Source: Paenibacillus sp. Soil750 (lineage in GTDB: Bacteria > Bacillota > Bacilli > Paenibacillales > NBRC-103111). From it: DNA of 64,000 bases. The notes beneath the pieces are model-generated. The model did no database searches. It saw only the letters and a program-made list of their open reading frames with translations, and had not been told where the DNA came from. Every line of letters starts with the position of its first letter. Within the stretch, counting starts at the first letter, position 1. This document shows, in pieces, positions 26,170-34,732 of the stretch. The stretch spans positions 310,001 through 374,000 of the forward strand of contig NZ_LMSD01000001.1 of assembly GCF_001428045.1 (NCBI RefSeq), given 5' to 3'. A program made the translations under genes and the position numbers.

Positions 26170-26952
26170 ATGGAACTCATTTACACGAGAATTGGTGAGC
26201 ATACGATTGAAGTGCAATGTCAATCAACTATGATTCTAAATTGGATGTGCAACAATTTCTTGATCACCCAACCACCTAAGGTTACGCCTCATATCAGGCT
26301 TCAATTAACTGATGGCTATGGGGAAGCATTTGTTGACTATGAGGTAAAGATATCAACAGAAACAAATAAGATTTGCTATCGTAGGGCGGACTACTTCATT
26401 GAAGCCGAACCTGATTATCGTAGTGCTACAATTGCTGTTTATAACGAACTGGCGTTGAAGCATGCATGGATGAACTTATATAGCTCTTATTTGGTGTATG
26501 TTGGATGGGGGTTATTAATCCATTCTTCCTGTGTGATCGATCATGATAAAGCTTATTTGTTCGCCGGGTACTCTGGCGCTGGTAAGTCAACTGCTGCCAA
26601 GCTGTCATATCCTCGCGAGCTTCTATCCGATGAAGCTACAATTGTCAAAATTACTTCCAGTCATGTGACTGTGTTTGATTCTCCGTTTCGAAGTGAACTT
26701 TCCCGAACTGGATCCAAGGAAGTCAGCCCGCTTGCAGGTATTTACTTGTTGAAGCAGGCACGTACGAATCATGTTGCTTCTCTAAGTCAATCAGATGCAT
26801 TTCTACATCTCATGGACAAAGTTTTTTATTGGACGCATAGCCCAGATGAAACAATTCGTATCCTCCAAATGTTAAGACAAATGGTTCGTTCCATTTCGAT
26901 CAGTGAGTTACAGTTTCAAAAAAACAATACATTTTGGGAGCTGATTTCGTAA
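26170..26952 (+). CDS. HPr-kinase-like peptide kinase (RiPP cluster 1)
   Basis: 260 residues from ATG 26170, with GAGGTG 6 bases upstream; earlier GTG/ATG codons overlap that site. Walker A AGYSGAGKST (about residue 138), preceded by the LIHSSCVI segment, and an acidic LLSDEATIV segment as in HPr kinase and PadeK/ThcoK-type lasso kinases. It probably phosphorylates the precursor on Ser/Thr/Tyr. It overlaps the PqqD gene at TAATG. It is paralogous to the kinase at 32785. Confidence 0.82.
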   Translation: MELIYTRIGEHTIEVQCQSTMILNWMCNNFLITQPPKVTPHIRLQLTDGYGEAFVDYEVKISTETNKICYRRADYFIEAEPDYRSATIAVYNELALKHAWMNLYSSYLVYVGWGLLIHSSCVIDHDKAYLFAGYSGAGKSTAAKLSYPRELLSDEATIVKITSSHVTVFDSPFRSELSRTGSKEVSPLAGIYLLKQARTNHVASLSQSDAFLHLMDKVFYWTHSPDETIRILQMLRQMVRSISISELQFQKNNTFWELIS

Positions 26953-27221
26953 TGTCCCAGTACCTCCGGATGAATGACTATGAGTCCATTGAATTGGATA
27001 TGGAATGGATTATTTTGAACACGGATGAATACACCTTAACGAAACTAAATGGCGTGGGCGGATTTTGCTGGTCATTGCTAGGGGTAGCACAAACGGTGAG
27101 TTCGATCAGTGAAGCTGTGCGAAAGGAGTATGTATTGGTGGATGAACCAGTTGAAGCTGACATTGAAGCCTTTTTGCAGGATATGATCAGACGAGGCCTG
27201 GTACAACATGCAATTTCCTAA
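26952..27221 (+). CDS. PqqD-family RRE protein (RiPP cluster 1)
   Basis: 89 residues from ATG 26952 on the TAATG overlap; a longer TTG frame is rejected. PqqD-like winged-helix pattern: NTDEYTLTKLNGVGGFCWSLLG, then SISEAVRKEYVLVDEPVEADIEAFLQDMIRRGLV. It binds the precursor leader (RiPP recognition element) and presents it to tailoring enzymes. It overlaps the peptidase gene by 14 bases. Confidence 0.85.
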   Translation: MSQYLRMNDYESIELDMEWIILNTDEYTLTKLNGVGGFCWSLLGVAQTVSSISEAVRKEYVLVDEPVEADIEAFLQDMIRRGLVQHAIS

Positions 27222-27663
27222 GGAATATAGGCAGCTAATTGTACAAACTATGGATAAAAACGGTTGGATTGAGCTTCCGGCTCAAGGTACAAGTATGTAT
27301 CCTTTTATTCAAATGGGGGATATATGCAGGTTTGTACCCGCCCAAGCTGATCATATCAAGAAAGGCGATGTCGTTCTATTCTTTACGCGATATGGAAGTT
27401 TAGTTGCTCATCGCTTGATACGGAAGGCATGGCTAGAACAGGGGATCATCCTGCATTGTAAGGGAGATACGAATTTGGCATGTGATGAAGGCATTGATCA
27501 GGAGCTGTTGATAGGTAGAATGGACTGGATACAGCGGAATGAACGAATTATTCATGTAGACGGTTGGGCAGCTCAAGCCTGGGGATACATCGTGTTAGGA
27601 GTTCCTCCAATATCATTAGTTCTAAATCATTACTTAGCACGCAGGAAGCGTATACAAGGATAG
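27208..27663 (+). CDS. S26/S24-type peptidase, in the position of a lasso B2 peptidase
   Basis: 151 residues. LPAQGTSMYPFIQMGD carries the nucleophilic Ser of signal-peptidase-type S26 enzymes; KKGDVVLFF and LVAHRLI follow, with His where bacterial enzymes have Lys (the archaeal/ER Ser-His type), then HCKGDTNLACDEG. A C-terminal hydrophobic segment (WGYIVLGVPPISLVLNHYLA) is probably a membrane anchor. In the lasso cluster downstream this place is held by the B2 leader peptidase, so this enzyme is a good candidate for leader removal. Confidence 0.8.
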   Translation: MQFPKEYRQLIVQTMDKNGWIELPAQGTSMYPFIQMGDICRFVPAQADHIKKGDVVLFFTRYGSLVAHRLIRKAWLEQGIILHCKGDTNLACDEGIDQELLIGRMDWIQRNERIIHVDGWAAQAWGYIVLGVPPISLVLNHYLARRKRIQG

Positions 27664-27687
27664 ATTCTGCAATGGAGCGTCGATGAT

Positions 27688-29511
27688 ATGACCGAAATAG
27701 TTAGAAGCTTCTTATCTACGATTAGAGAGTATTTGACGTTTAGAGATATTCGGAGAACACTCACCTTGTTAACTCCCTACATGCTGAAATACTGGCAGGT
27801 ATATGTTGTTCTTATTATTTTATTATTCGCTGATATCTCGCTAACCTTGGCTTTTTCATGGTTCTTTGGGCGTTTAACGGATGCTGCTATTCAAAGTGAA
27901 TTTAAACGTATGCAGCTATTAATTCCTGTTGGCATCATCTTGTTAATTGTAAGTTTAATTTCGACGTATCTGAATACGGTTTATGAAACAAAGGCGACGA
28001 TCGGTGTGAAGAGGGATTTTTCATTGCAGCTTTATAAGCACATTTTGCTAGTACCACACAGTGATATTTCTAAACACCACTCGGGTGAATTAATGTCGCA
28101 CTTTACGAATGATATTCATAGTATTGACGGTGTGATCGGCAGAAGCTTAATGAATCTCATTAAACTCCCATTGATCTATACAGCTGTCTTTGTCTATCTG
28201 CTGCAGATTCATTGGAAATTAGCACTTCTCTGTGTCGCGTTAGCTCCTTTGGCGCTTGGATTTGGTATTGTTTTCGGTGTTATACTTCGCAATAACGGTA
28301 GAATGGTGTATCGACTTATGGGTCAAATGAGCACACACCTGAATGAAACATTCCAGGGTCTATCTATCATCCGTTCTTTTATCATGGAAACAATCATGCA
28401 TGGCAGCTATGCTCGTAAAAATCAAGAAATCTACTCGTTAGAACTGCGTAACGCTAAATTACGTGGATGGTTTTACTTAGGTGGTCAAGCTGCTTCTACG
28501 ATAACGTTTCTATTGAGTTTGAGTATGGGTTCCTATTATGTTTCGATTGGCCTATTAACGGTAGGCTCCTTGCTGACTTTCGTGAATTTGGTGAATCATT
28601 TGGTGTATCCGCTGACAGAGCTAGCAGGTCAGTGGGCGGGCTTTCAACGATCAGCAGCCGCGGTAGAAAGAATTCACAATATCTTAACACTCCCGCTGGA
28701 AGCCAAGGAGCTTCCGAACGCCGTGCTGCCTAAAAAGCTACAAACATCCATTCAATTTCAAGACATTACGTTCAGTTACGATGGGGGTACCCCGATATTT
28801 GAACATTTGAATTTGCAGATCCCGGCCGGCAAGGTCGTTGCAATAGTTGGTTTAAGTGGAGCAGGTAAAACAACGTTATTTCATTTGCTTCAAGCCTTGT
28901 ATAAGCCCCAAAAAGGTGACATTCTCATTGATGGCCGTTCTAGTAAACAGCTACTCCCCGCCGAGCTACGGAGTTTGTTTGCTCATGTATCCCAAGATAC
29001 TTTCTTATTTGATCGAACAATTCGAGAGAATCTCTTGCTTGCTCGAGAAGGCATTACGGAAACGGAAATGAGGCAGGCAGCAACAATAGCCAACATTCAT
29101 TCCTATATTGAGACGCTTCCGAATGGATACGATACTGAAATTGGAGAGAGAGGCGTTCGATTATCTGGCGGGCAGAAGCAACGTCTGGCAATTGCCCGAG
29201 CGGTACTGAAGAATGCGCCGATACTCTTGTTAGACGAAGCAACTTCCGCTTTAGACAATGAAACAGAGCAACAGGTCCAAGAAGCTTTACACAGGTTGAT
29301 GGAAGGACGTACTACGCTCGTCATAGCGCATAGACTGTCAACGATCCAACATGCAGATGTCATCTATGTTTTAGATAAAGGGAACATTGTCCAGATTGGA
29401 CAGCATCATGATCTCATGCAGGTAAATGGCAAATATCGCAGTTTATCTAGGCAATCATTTCAGACAAGGGGGGAACGCGTTGATTATCTCTTTGATACAA
29501 GCGTTATATGA
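27688..29511 (+). CDS. ABC exporter, permease-ATPase fusion (RiPP cluster 1)
   Basis: 607 residues. Six-helix membrane domain (about 1-330), then an ATPase domain with Walker A GLSGAGKTT, signature LSGGQKQR, Walker B ILLLDEATSALD, and switch His in VIAHRLST. No N-terminal C39 peptidase domain, so leader cleavage must be done by another protein. It probably exports the modified peptide. It overlaps the nucleotidyltransferase gene by about 30 bases. Confidence 0.92.
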   Translation: MTEIVRSFLSTIREYLTFRDIRRTLTLLTPYMLKYWQVYVVLIILLFADISLTLAFSWFFGRLTDAAIQSEFKRMQLLIPVGIILLIVSLISTYLNTVYETKATIGVKRDFSLQLYKHILLVPHSDISKHHSGELMSHFTNDIHSIDGVIGRSLMNLIKLPLIYTAVFVYLLQIHWKLALLCVALAPLALGFGIVFGVILRNNGRMVYRLMGQMSTHLNETFQGLSIIRSFIMETIMHGSYARKNQEIYSLELRNAKLRGWFYLGGQAASTITFLLSLSMGSYYVSIGLLTVGSLLTFVNLVNHLVYPLTELAGQWAGFQRSAAAVERIHNILTLPLEAKELPNAVLPKKLQTSIQFQDITFSYDGGTPIFEHLNLQIPAGKVVAIVGLSGAGKTTLFHLLQALYKPQKGDILIDGRSSKQLLPAELRSLFAHVSQDTFLFDRTIRENLLLAREGITETEMRQAATIANIHSYIETLPNGYDTEIGERGVRLSGGQKQRLAIARAVLKNAPILLLDEATSALDNETEQQVQEALHRLMEGRTTLVIAHRLSTIQHADVIYVLDKGNIVQIGQHHDLMQVNGKYRSLSRQSFQTRGERVDYLFDTSVI

Positions 29512-30466
29512 TCGACGAATGGCGATACCCCAGGATCGATCCTATTATGAACAAGTTCTTGCCGATATTGAGTTTTTTGATATATCACCACAAATGTATT
29601 GGTTATTGAAACAAGCGGGGAAGTTAGAGGAAATGCCTGATTTTTTTCGAAGTAAAATTGAAGAAAAGTATCGTGATGCGCTGTATCAAAATATGTTTAT
29701 TCGTAATCAAATGAACATTGTGTTGGAACAGTTCGATGCAGCTGAAATTGCTGCTATTCCGCTTAAAGGTACAAAGTTTGCCGAGAAATACTTTGGGCAT
29801 TTAGGAGCACGTGCAACTTCCGATATTGATCTTTTAGTTCAGCCATCGGACCTCCAACGGGCAATTACGTGTGTCAAAGCACTTGGATATTCCTTTGAGC
29901 AAGAGCGAATCCCATCTCATTTTCATTGGAGCTTTAGCAAAGTAATACCAGGATCGCCTATTCCACTGACCATAGAGATCCATTGGGATTTGTTAAAAGA
30001 GAATACCTCCAATTTAAGTATGGAGCAATTTTGGAAGCAGGCTACACCTATGGGGACGTATCGGTATATAAAGGAATTATCCGACTACCATACGTTCTAT
30101 ATGATTTGTTTGCATGGCTGGAGGCATAATTTAAGCTCGTTGAAATACTTTATTGATATTATTCAGTTGATACATGTTGTGCAAGATAGCTGCCGTTATG
30201 AGACCTTATTTAAGGATGCACATGTTCATAAAACATTAAAAAGAATCACAAGGACACTTGCGATTGTTTATCATCAGTTTCCTCATTTGAAAGAAATCAA
30301 GGAGCTCTCTCTGCCAAATCGAACCAAGCTTTGGTGGGATTATAGTACGATCCGGAACCTTCATCAACGCACGATTCGTCAGTATATCAATTGGGTTTAT
30401 TACCAGTTGTTTGACTATGACAATGGCAAACAAAGTATTCAAGTACTACTTAACTGGAAGAAATAG
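29480..30466 (+). CDS. Nucleotidyltransferase family protein (RiPP cluster 1)
   Basis: 328 residues from TTG 29480 with AAGGGGGG upstream; a longer frame starting at 29426 lies inside the exporter gene. The NTP_transf_5 signature is IPLKGTKFAEKYFGHLGARATSDIDLLVQPSDL, where DIDLLV gives the metal-binding Asp pair. Members occur with lasso kinases and may add a nucleotide to the phosphorylated peptide or regulate the kinase; the role here is not known. Last gene of the operon; a paralogue closes the lasso operon at 36595. Confidence 0.83.
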   Translation: MIISLIQALYDRRMAIPQDRSYYEQVLADIEFFDISPQMYWLLKQAGKLEEMPDFFRSKIEEKYRDALYQNMFIRNQMNIVLEQFDAAEIAAIPLKGTKFAEKYFGHLGARATSDIDLLVQPSDLQRAITCVKALGYSFEQERIPSHFHWSFSKVIPGSPIPLTIEIHWDLLKENTSNLSMEQFWKQATPMGTYRYIKELSDYHTFYMICLHGWRHNLSSLKYFIDIIQLIHVVQDSCRYETLFKDAHVHKTLKRITRTLAIVYHQFPHLKEIKELSLPNRTKLWWDYSTIRNLHQRTIRQYINWVYYQLFDYDNGKQSIQVLLNWKK

Positions 30467-30484
30467 AAAAGTTTAGAGAAATGG

Positions 30485-30513
30485 TTGACAGGTAGAAAAT
30501 AAGATGATATTCT
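30485..30513 (+). promoter_or_regulatory. Sigma-A promoter of the lasso operon
   Basis: TTGACA (30485-30490), 17 bases, TATTCT (30508-30513). The SinR-like palindrome begins 7 bases after the -10, over the transcript start. Confidence 0.8.
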
Positions 30514-30519
30514 AAAAAT

Positions 30520-30535
30520 GTTCTTTATAGAGAAC
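30520..30535 (+). promoter_or_regulatory. SinR-like operator at the lasso operon
   Basis: GTTCTTTATAGAGAAC, a one-mismatch form of the palindrome shared by four promoters in the window. It lies over the transcript start, so binding should repress. A further AAAGAAC half-site lies at 30571-30577. Confidence 0.75.
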
Positions 30536-30610
30536 ACAAATGCAACATAAACAACTGAAACGTTTCTTTAAAAGAACGACAGCTGTGCCAGAACGAGTGT
30601 TGGAGGAAAT

Positions 30611-32554
30611 ATGAGCGCAATAACCGGTATATTCCAATTGGATGAACAACAGCCCGTTTCATTAGCGCATGGAGAACTCCTAATGAAAGCTTTGGAGAAA
30701 TATCCTGCGGATGATATTCAAACCTGGGGTAACGAGCGAGTATTCCTTGGCTGCCATACTCAGTGGATCACGCCAGAGTCTGTTGGCGAACAGGTTCCTT
30801 ATTATGATGATGAGAGGCAGCTGGCCATTACAGCAGATGCAATCATTGATAATCGTAATGAACTGTTTGAGCAATTACAGGTCGAGTCGGACCGCAGAGA
30901 AAGATTTCCAGATAGTGCGCTAATTCTACTCGCTTACCGTAAGTGGGGAGAAGAAGCACCGAAATATTTAATAGGCGATTACGCCTTTATGATCTGGGAT
31001 GCGAAGAAGCATCAATTATTTGGTGCTAGAGACTTCACTGGAAGTAGAACGCTATATTACCACCACAACCGAACAAGTTTCACGTTCTGCACGACAATTG
31101 AGCCATTACTAGTTTTACCACATATTGAAAAAAGGCTGAATGAAGAGTGGTTGGCTGAGTTTCTGGCCATTACCAGTGTTATTGATACGGTTGATGTGGA
31201 ATCAACGGTGTACAAGCACATCCAGCAAATACCTCCTTCGCATAGTATCTTAGTTAAGGCTGGTAAAGTAACACTTACCAAGTACTGCACGTTCTCTGCT
31301 GGAAAACAACTGAAGTTAAAATCGAATGAAGAATATGAAGAAGCATTTCGAGATGTTTTCCAAAGCGCAGTGACAGCTAGGCTGCGTACGCATCGCAACG
31401 TTGGTTCCCAGCTAAGCGGAGGCTTAGATTCAGGATCCGTAGTAAGCTTTGCGGCAAGAGCATTGCAGAAGCAGAAGAAACAATTATATACGTACAGTTC
31501 AATTCCCGAGGAGAATTTCTCGGATTGGACCAAGAGAAATACAATCGCAGATGAAAGACCGCTTATTAAATCCACAGTTGCTTATGTAGGGAATATTCAT
31601 GACCAGTATTTTGATTTCGCTGGGAAAAGTGCTTTGTCAGAAGTGGATGAATGGCTTGATATTATGGAAATGCCTTATAAGTTTTTTGAGAATTCCGTCT
31701 GGATTAAAGGGATCTATGAAAAGGCCCACCAGCAAGATATCGGGGTTCTCTTAAATGGAGGAAGGGGAAATTTCACAATCTCTTGGGGCCCTGCTATGCA
31801 GTACTATGCATCACTCATGAGGAAATTGAGCCTGGTCCATCTGTATGATGAGGTATGCAAATTCAGTGTGAAAATGGAATCTGGCAGAGCTCATATTCTC
31901 AAGTTAGCTGCTCAAAAGGCATTTCCTGGGATCCATCAATTGTTCTCAAAAGGAACCCAACAGGAGCCTCCTCCACAGCTGTTAAATCCAGATTTAGCAA
32001 GAAAGACAAATATTATTCAAAAGTTGGAAGCGAAAGGCATGTTAGCTGGTGTTCAACTTACTAAAAATTTGGATAAAGAAAGAATCATGCATTTTCAACA
32101 GTTAAATTTATGGAACACAAGTAATACAAGCACATCCAAGCTATCGCTTCGATATAAGTTACAAGGACGAGATCCTACGAATGATTTAAGGGTCGTAAGA
32201 TTCTGCCTATCCTTACCGATGGAACAGTATATCCAGAAGGGTCAGGATCGAGCGTTAATCCGAAGATCGATGCATAATCTTTTGCCAGACGATATTCGCT
32301 TAAATCAACGTCTTAGAGGGATCCAGGGAACAGATGTGATTCATCGTATGACGCCTTCCTGGTCATCTTTTATCGATGAGGTCCAGCAACTAAGCAAGGA
32401 TCCAATGGCTTCTCAGCTGCTGAATGTACCTGTGTTACAGTCAGCAATTTCAAATATTCGCAATGCCCCTCAAGCGAATGCTGCATTTAGTCCTGATTTT
32501 AGGATACTCATGAGAAGTCTTATTGTTTATAGGTTTCTCAAGAAACTATCATAA
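30611..32554 (+). CDS. Lasso macrocyclase, asparagine-synthetase-like C protein
   Basis: 647 residues. N-terminal glutamine-amidotransferase-like domain beginning MSAITGIF, with Ser where asparagine synthetase has catalytic Cys, so no glutaminase. The C-terminal ATP-pyrophosphatase domain has the SQLSGGLDSGSV loop that adenylates a side-chain carboxylate. Homologues (PadeC/McjC) activate Asp/Glu of the core and close the macrolactam with the N-terminus. GGAGGAAAT precedes the start. First gene of the lasso operon. Confidence 0.92.
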   Translation: MSAITGIFQLDEQQPVSLAHGELLMKALEKYPADDIQTWGNERVFLGCHTQWITPESVGEQVPYYDDERQLAITADAIIDNRNELFEQLQVESDRRERFPDSALILLAYRKWGEEAPKYLIGDYAFMIWDAKKHQLFGARDFTGSRTLYYHHNRTSFTFCTTIEPLLVLPHIEKRLNEEWLAEFLAITSVIDTVDVESTVYKHIQQIPPSHSILVKAGKVTLTKYCTFSAGKQLKLKSNEEYEEAFRDVFQSAVTARLRTHRNVGSQLSGGLDSGSVVSFAARALQKQKKQLYTYSSIPEENFSDWTKRNTIADERPLIKSTVAYVGNIHDQYFDFAGKSALSEVDEWLDIMEMPYKFFENSVWIKGIYEKAHQQDIGVLLNGGRGNFTISWGPAMQYYASLMRKLSLVHLYDEVCKFSVKMESGRAHILKLAAQKAFPGIHQLFSKGTQQEPPPQLLNPDLARKTNIIQKLEAKGMLAGVQLTKNLDKERIMHFQQLNLWNTSNTSTSKLSLRYKLQGRDPTNDLRVVRFCLSLPMEQYIQKGQDRALIRRSMHNLLPDDIRLNQRLRGIQGTDVIHRMTPSWSSFIDEVQQLSKDPMASQLLNVPVLQSAISNIRNAPQANAAFSPDFRILMRSLIVYRFLKKLS

Positions 32555-32566
32555 GGAGGTGATATT

Positions 32567-32695
32567 ATGCAAAAACAGTGGAATAAACCTGAATTACAAA
32601 CACTTGATCTAAGTATGACATTGGCTGGTCCAACCTCTGATTATATCGATGCTACTTACTCTGATCAAAATGAAACTGTTCATCTTCATAGCTAA
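32567..32695 (+). CDS. Lasso peptide precursor 1, paeninodin-like
   Basis: 42 residues: leader MQKQWNKPELQTLDLSMTL (19) with W-x-x-P-x-L recognition motif and Thr at -2; predicted core starts AGPTSDYID and ends VHLHS (23 residues). Asp at core position 9 would close an A1-D9 ring as in paeninodin; the C-terminal Ser is the residue phosphorylated in that family. AAGGAGGTG lies 6 bases upstream. A hairpin follows the stop codon. Confidence 0.92.
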   Translation: MQKQWNKPELQTLDLSMTLAGPTSDYIDATYSDQNETVHLHS

Positions 32696-32717
32696 TTTAG
32701 GAAAAGTCGTAGGCAAC

Positions 32718-32748
32718 CAACCCTTATATGCAGCTCGTATAAGGGTTG
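32718..32748 (+). terminator. Hairpin after lasso precursor 1
   Basis: CAACCCTTATA / TATAAGGGTTG with a 9-base loop and a short T/A run. Probably partial, since the rest of the operon follows without a visible promoter. Confidence 0.75.
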
Positions 32749-32784
32749 CTTTAAAAATTTTGAAGCATATCTGGAGTGAATGAG

Positions 32785-33702
32785 ATGATAAAAACGCAAG
32801 AGAGAGTGATTTTTCAAGCATTTGGCTTAAGCATTCGCAGCGACCTTCATCTGCCCGAACTAAGCCTAATAAGTGATATACAAGGAGATGCTGATGTAGA
32901 GGTTACGATAGCTGACTTATCCAAACTGTGGTCAGAACTCGTACCTGATAATCAAAGTATCCTCTTTCATGAAGATAAGGTCATATTTCGGGTATACGAT
33001 ACAGCCATTTTCTTAATTCAGGATGGGAATAGGATTACAATCTCACCGGTTAATCATGCTGAGGAATCCAAAATTCGCCTTTATCTACTTGGGACTTGTA
33101 TGGGTGCGATATTGATGCAGAGGCGCATATTGCCTTTACATGGCAGCGCAATCGCAATTGAGGGTAAGGCCTACGCGATTGTTGGGCATTCAGGTGCTGG
33201 GAAATCGACGCTCGCATCAGCGTTCATCAATCATGGTTACTCCCTGTTAAGTGATGATGTCATTCCGATCACGTTTGATTCTTCAAATAAGCCAATGGTG
33301 ACGCCAGCATATCCACAGCAGAAGCTTTGGCAGGAAAGTCTTACTCATTTTGGGATGGAAGCAAGTCAATATGATCCTATATTCCAAAGAGAAACGAAAT
33401 ATACGATTCCGGTGCCTGCAAATTTTACAACGGAAACACTTCCATTAGCCGCAGTATTTGAGCTTGTGAAGTATGACGGTGAGCAGGTAAGTATTCAACA
33501 AATTCCGAAACTTACAGGCTTATCTAGGCTGTTCTATCATACTTATCGTCAATCTTTTCTAGCGCCGCTTGGCTTGATGGACTGGCACTTCACGACATCG
33601 GCCCGCATGGTGGAACACATGGATATTTATCAGTTAAATCGCCCGACTAATGGCTTTACCGCTCATCAACTTGTCTCATTAATTTTAGATACAATCCATT
33701 AG
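32785..33702 (+). CDS. Lasso peptide kinase (PadeK-like)
   Basis: 305 residues from ATG 32785 with GGAGTGA 5 bases upstream. HPr-kinase-like ATPase core: LPLHGSAIAIEGKAYAIVGHSGAGKSTLASAFINHG (Walker A about residues 135-143) and LLSDDVIPI. The family phosphorylates the C-terminal Ser of paeninodin-type peptides; both precursors here end in Ser. It is followed by the PqqD gene. Confidence 0.9.
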   Translation: MIKTQERVIFQAFGLSIRSDLHLPELSLISDIQGDADVEVTIADLSKLWSELVPDNQSILFHEDKVIFRVYDTAIFLIQDGNRITISPVNHAEESKIRLYLLGTCMGAILMQRRILPLHGSAIAIEGKAYAIVGHSGAGKSTLASAFINHGYSLLSDDVIPITFDSSNKPMVTPAYPQQKLWQESLTHFGMEASQYDPIFQRETKYTIPVPANFTTETLPLAAVFELVKYDGEQVSIQQIPKLTGLSRLFYHTYRQSFLAPLGLMDWHFTTSARMVEHMDIYQLNRPTNGFTAHQLVSLILDTIH

Positions 33703-33715
33703 GAGGCGTACACAC

Positions 33716-34012
33716 ATGATTAAACAAGCTACGATGACAATCAGTGATATTGTTGAGCAAGGTAAAGGGAACATTGTTAGTAATATGGGCGAAGATAAAG
33801 TCATGCTCAATGTGCAGCATAATAAATATTATAATTTAGGCGAAGTAGGCGGCAGAATCTGGGAGCTTATTGCCTCACCCGTTGTTGTTGCAGATGTTAT
33901 TCTTACTTTAATCTCGGAGTACCAGGTAGATAAAGAGCAATGTGAAGAACACGTTATTGGCTTTTTGGAACATTTACTGAAAGAAGAACTTATTCATGTT
34001 CGTGAAAAATAA
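33716..34012 (+). CDS. Lasso B1 protein, PqqD-family RRE
   Basis: 98 residues. PqqD winged-helix pattern: DKVMLNVQHNKYYNLGEVGGRIWELIASPVVVADVI, then VDKEQCEEHVIGFLEHLLKEELI. It recognises the lasso leader and delivers it to B2 and C. AGGAGGCGTACACAC precedes the start. It overlaps the B2 gene by 17 bases. Confidence 0.92.
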   Translation: MIKQATMTISDIVEQGKGNIVSNMGEDKVMLNVQHNKYYNLGEVGGRIWELIASPVVVADVILTLISEYQVDKEQCEEHVIGFLEHLLKEELIHVREK

Positions 34013-34496
34013 GATAGTCCCCATGCGTTTCGTTCGCATCTTCAAACTCATTTGTTCTTTGGATATGAAAACAATGCTTTTATTTATGGAAGCTTATATG
34101 TATCTGGGCTGGGCCCGTGTTCTCAAATCAATACGTTTTACAAAAGTTATTAAGATGTTTGATCTTCAGATGGAAGAGACAACCACAAACCCTCTCCATA
34201 TTAATAGAAGGAAGGTTTCAAACGTTGCTGGAGCTATTCAAACCATGAGCCGCTATACCCCATGGGATAGCAAATGCCTGGTGAGAGCACTTGCGGCGAT
34301 GAAAATGCTGGAAAGGCGTAAGATCGATAGTACACTTTATCTTGGAACTGCGAAGGACGAAACAGGGAGCATGGTCGCCCATGCTTGGCTGCGTAGCGGC
34401 CCCTATTATGTCTCTGGAGCAGAAGAAATGAAAAGGTTTACTGTTGTTGGTACTTTTGCTAAAAAGTCGAAACCAGAGGTTCATGAAGGGAGGTGA
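33996..34496 (+). CDS. Lasso B2 leader peptidase (transglutaminase-like)
   Basis: 166 residues. Cys protease core with SKCLVRALAAMKML (catalytic Cys) and MVAHAWLRSGPYYVSG (catalytic His). It cleaves the leader after the Thr-x site so that the core N-terminus can be cyclised. GTG 34002 is an alternative start. It ends 4 bases before precursor 2. Confidence 0.92.
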   Translation: MFVKNKIVPMRFVRIFKLICSLDMKTMLLFMEAYMYLGWARVLKSIRFTKVIKMFDLQMEETTTNPLHINRRKVSNVAGAIQTMSRYTPWDSKCLVRALAAMKMLERRKIDSTLYLGTAKDETGSMVAHAWLRSGPYYVSGAEEMKRFTVVGTFAKKSKPEVHEGR

Positions 34497-34500
34497 TTCT

Positions 34501-34626
34501 ATGCAAAAACAATGGCAAAAACCGGAGTTGGAAGCCCTTGATCTTAGTATGACGATGGCTGGAGAGCCAGACGAGCGTGTTGACCTATCTTTTTTCGGTA
34601 TTCCTCTTGCACTTGGGCCTAGCTAG
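34501..34626 (+). CDS. Lasso peptide precursor 2, paeninodin-like
   Basis: 41 residues: leader MQKQWQKPELEALDLSMTM (19), almost identical to precursor 1, and a different core AGEPDERVD then LSFFGIPLALGPS (22 residues). Asp at position 9 allows A1-D9 closure; C-terminal Ser again. The tail is hydrophobic, unlike the polar tail of precursor 1. GGGAGGTGATTCT is the ribosome site. A hairpin follows. Confidence 0.92.
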   Translation: MQKQWQKPELEALDLSMTMAGEPDERVDLSFFGIPLALGPS

Positions 34627-34652
34627 GATCTGAATACTACATAAAGATTTAG

Positions 34653-34682
34653 AGCCCTTATACGAGACTGTGTATAAGGGCT
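34653..34682 (+). terminator. Hairpin after lasso precursor 2
   Basis: AGCCCTTATAC / GTATAAGGGCT with an 8-base loop, then TTTGC. Similar to the hairpin after precursor 1; probably partial. Confidence 0.75.
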
Positions 34683-34732
34683 TTGCTACACATTCGCATA
34701 AGGGAAGATCAGGTTATTTAGGGGGATTTGCG

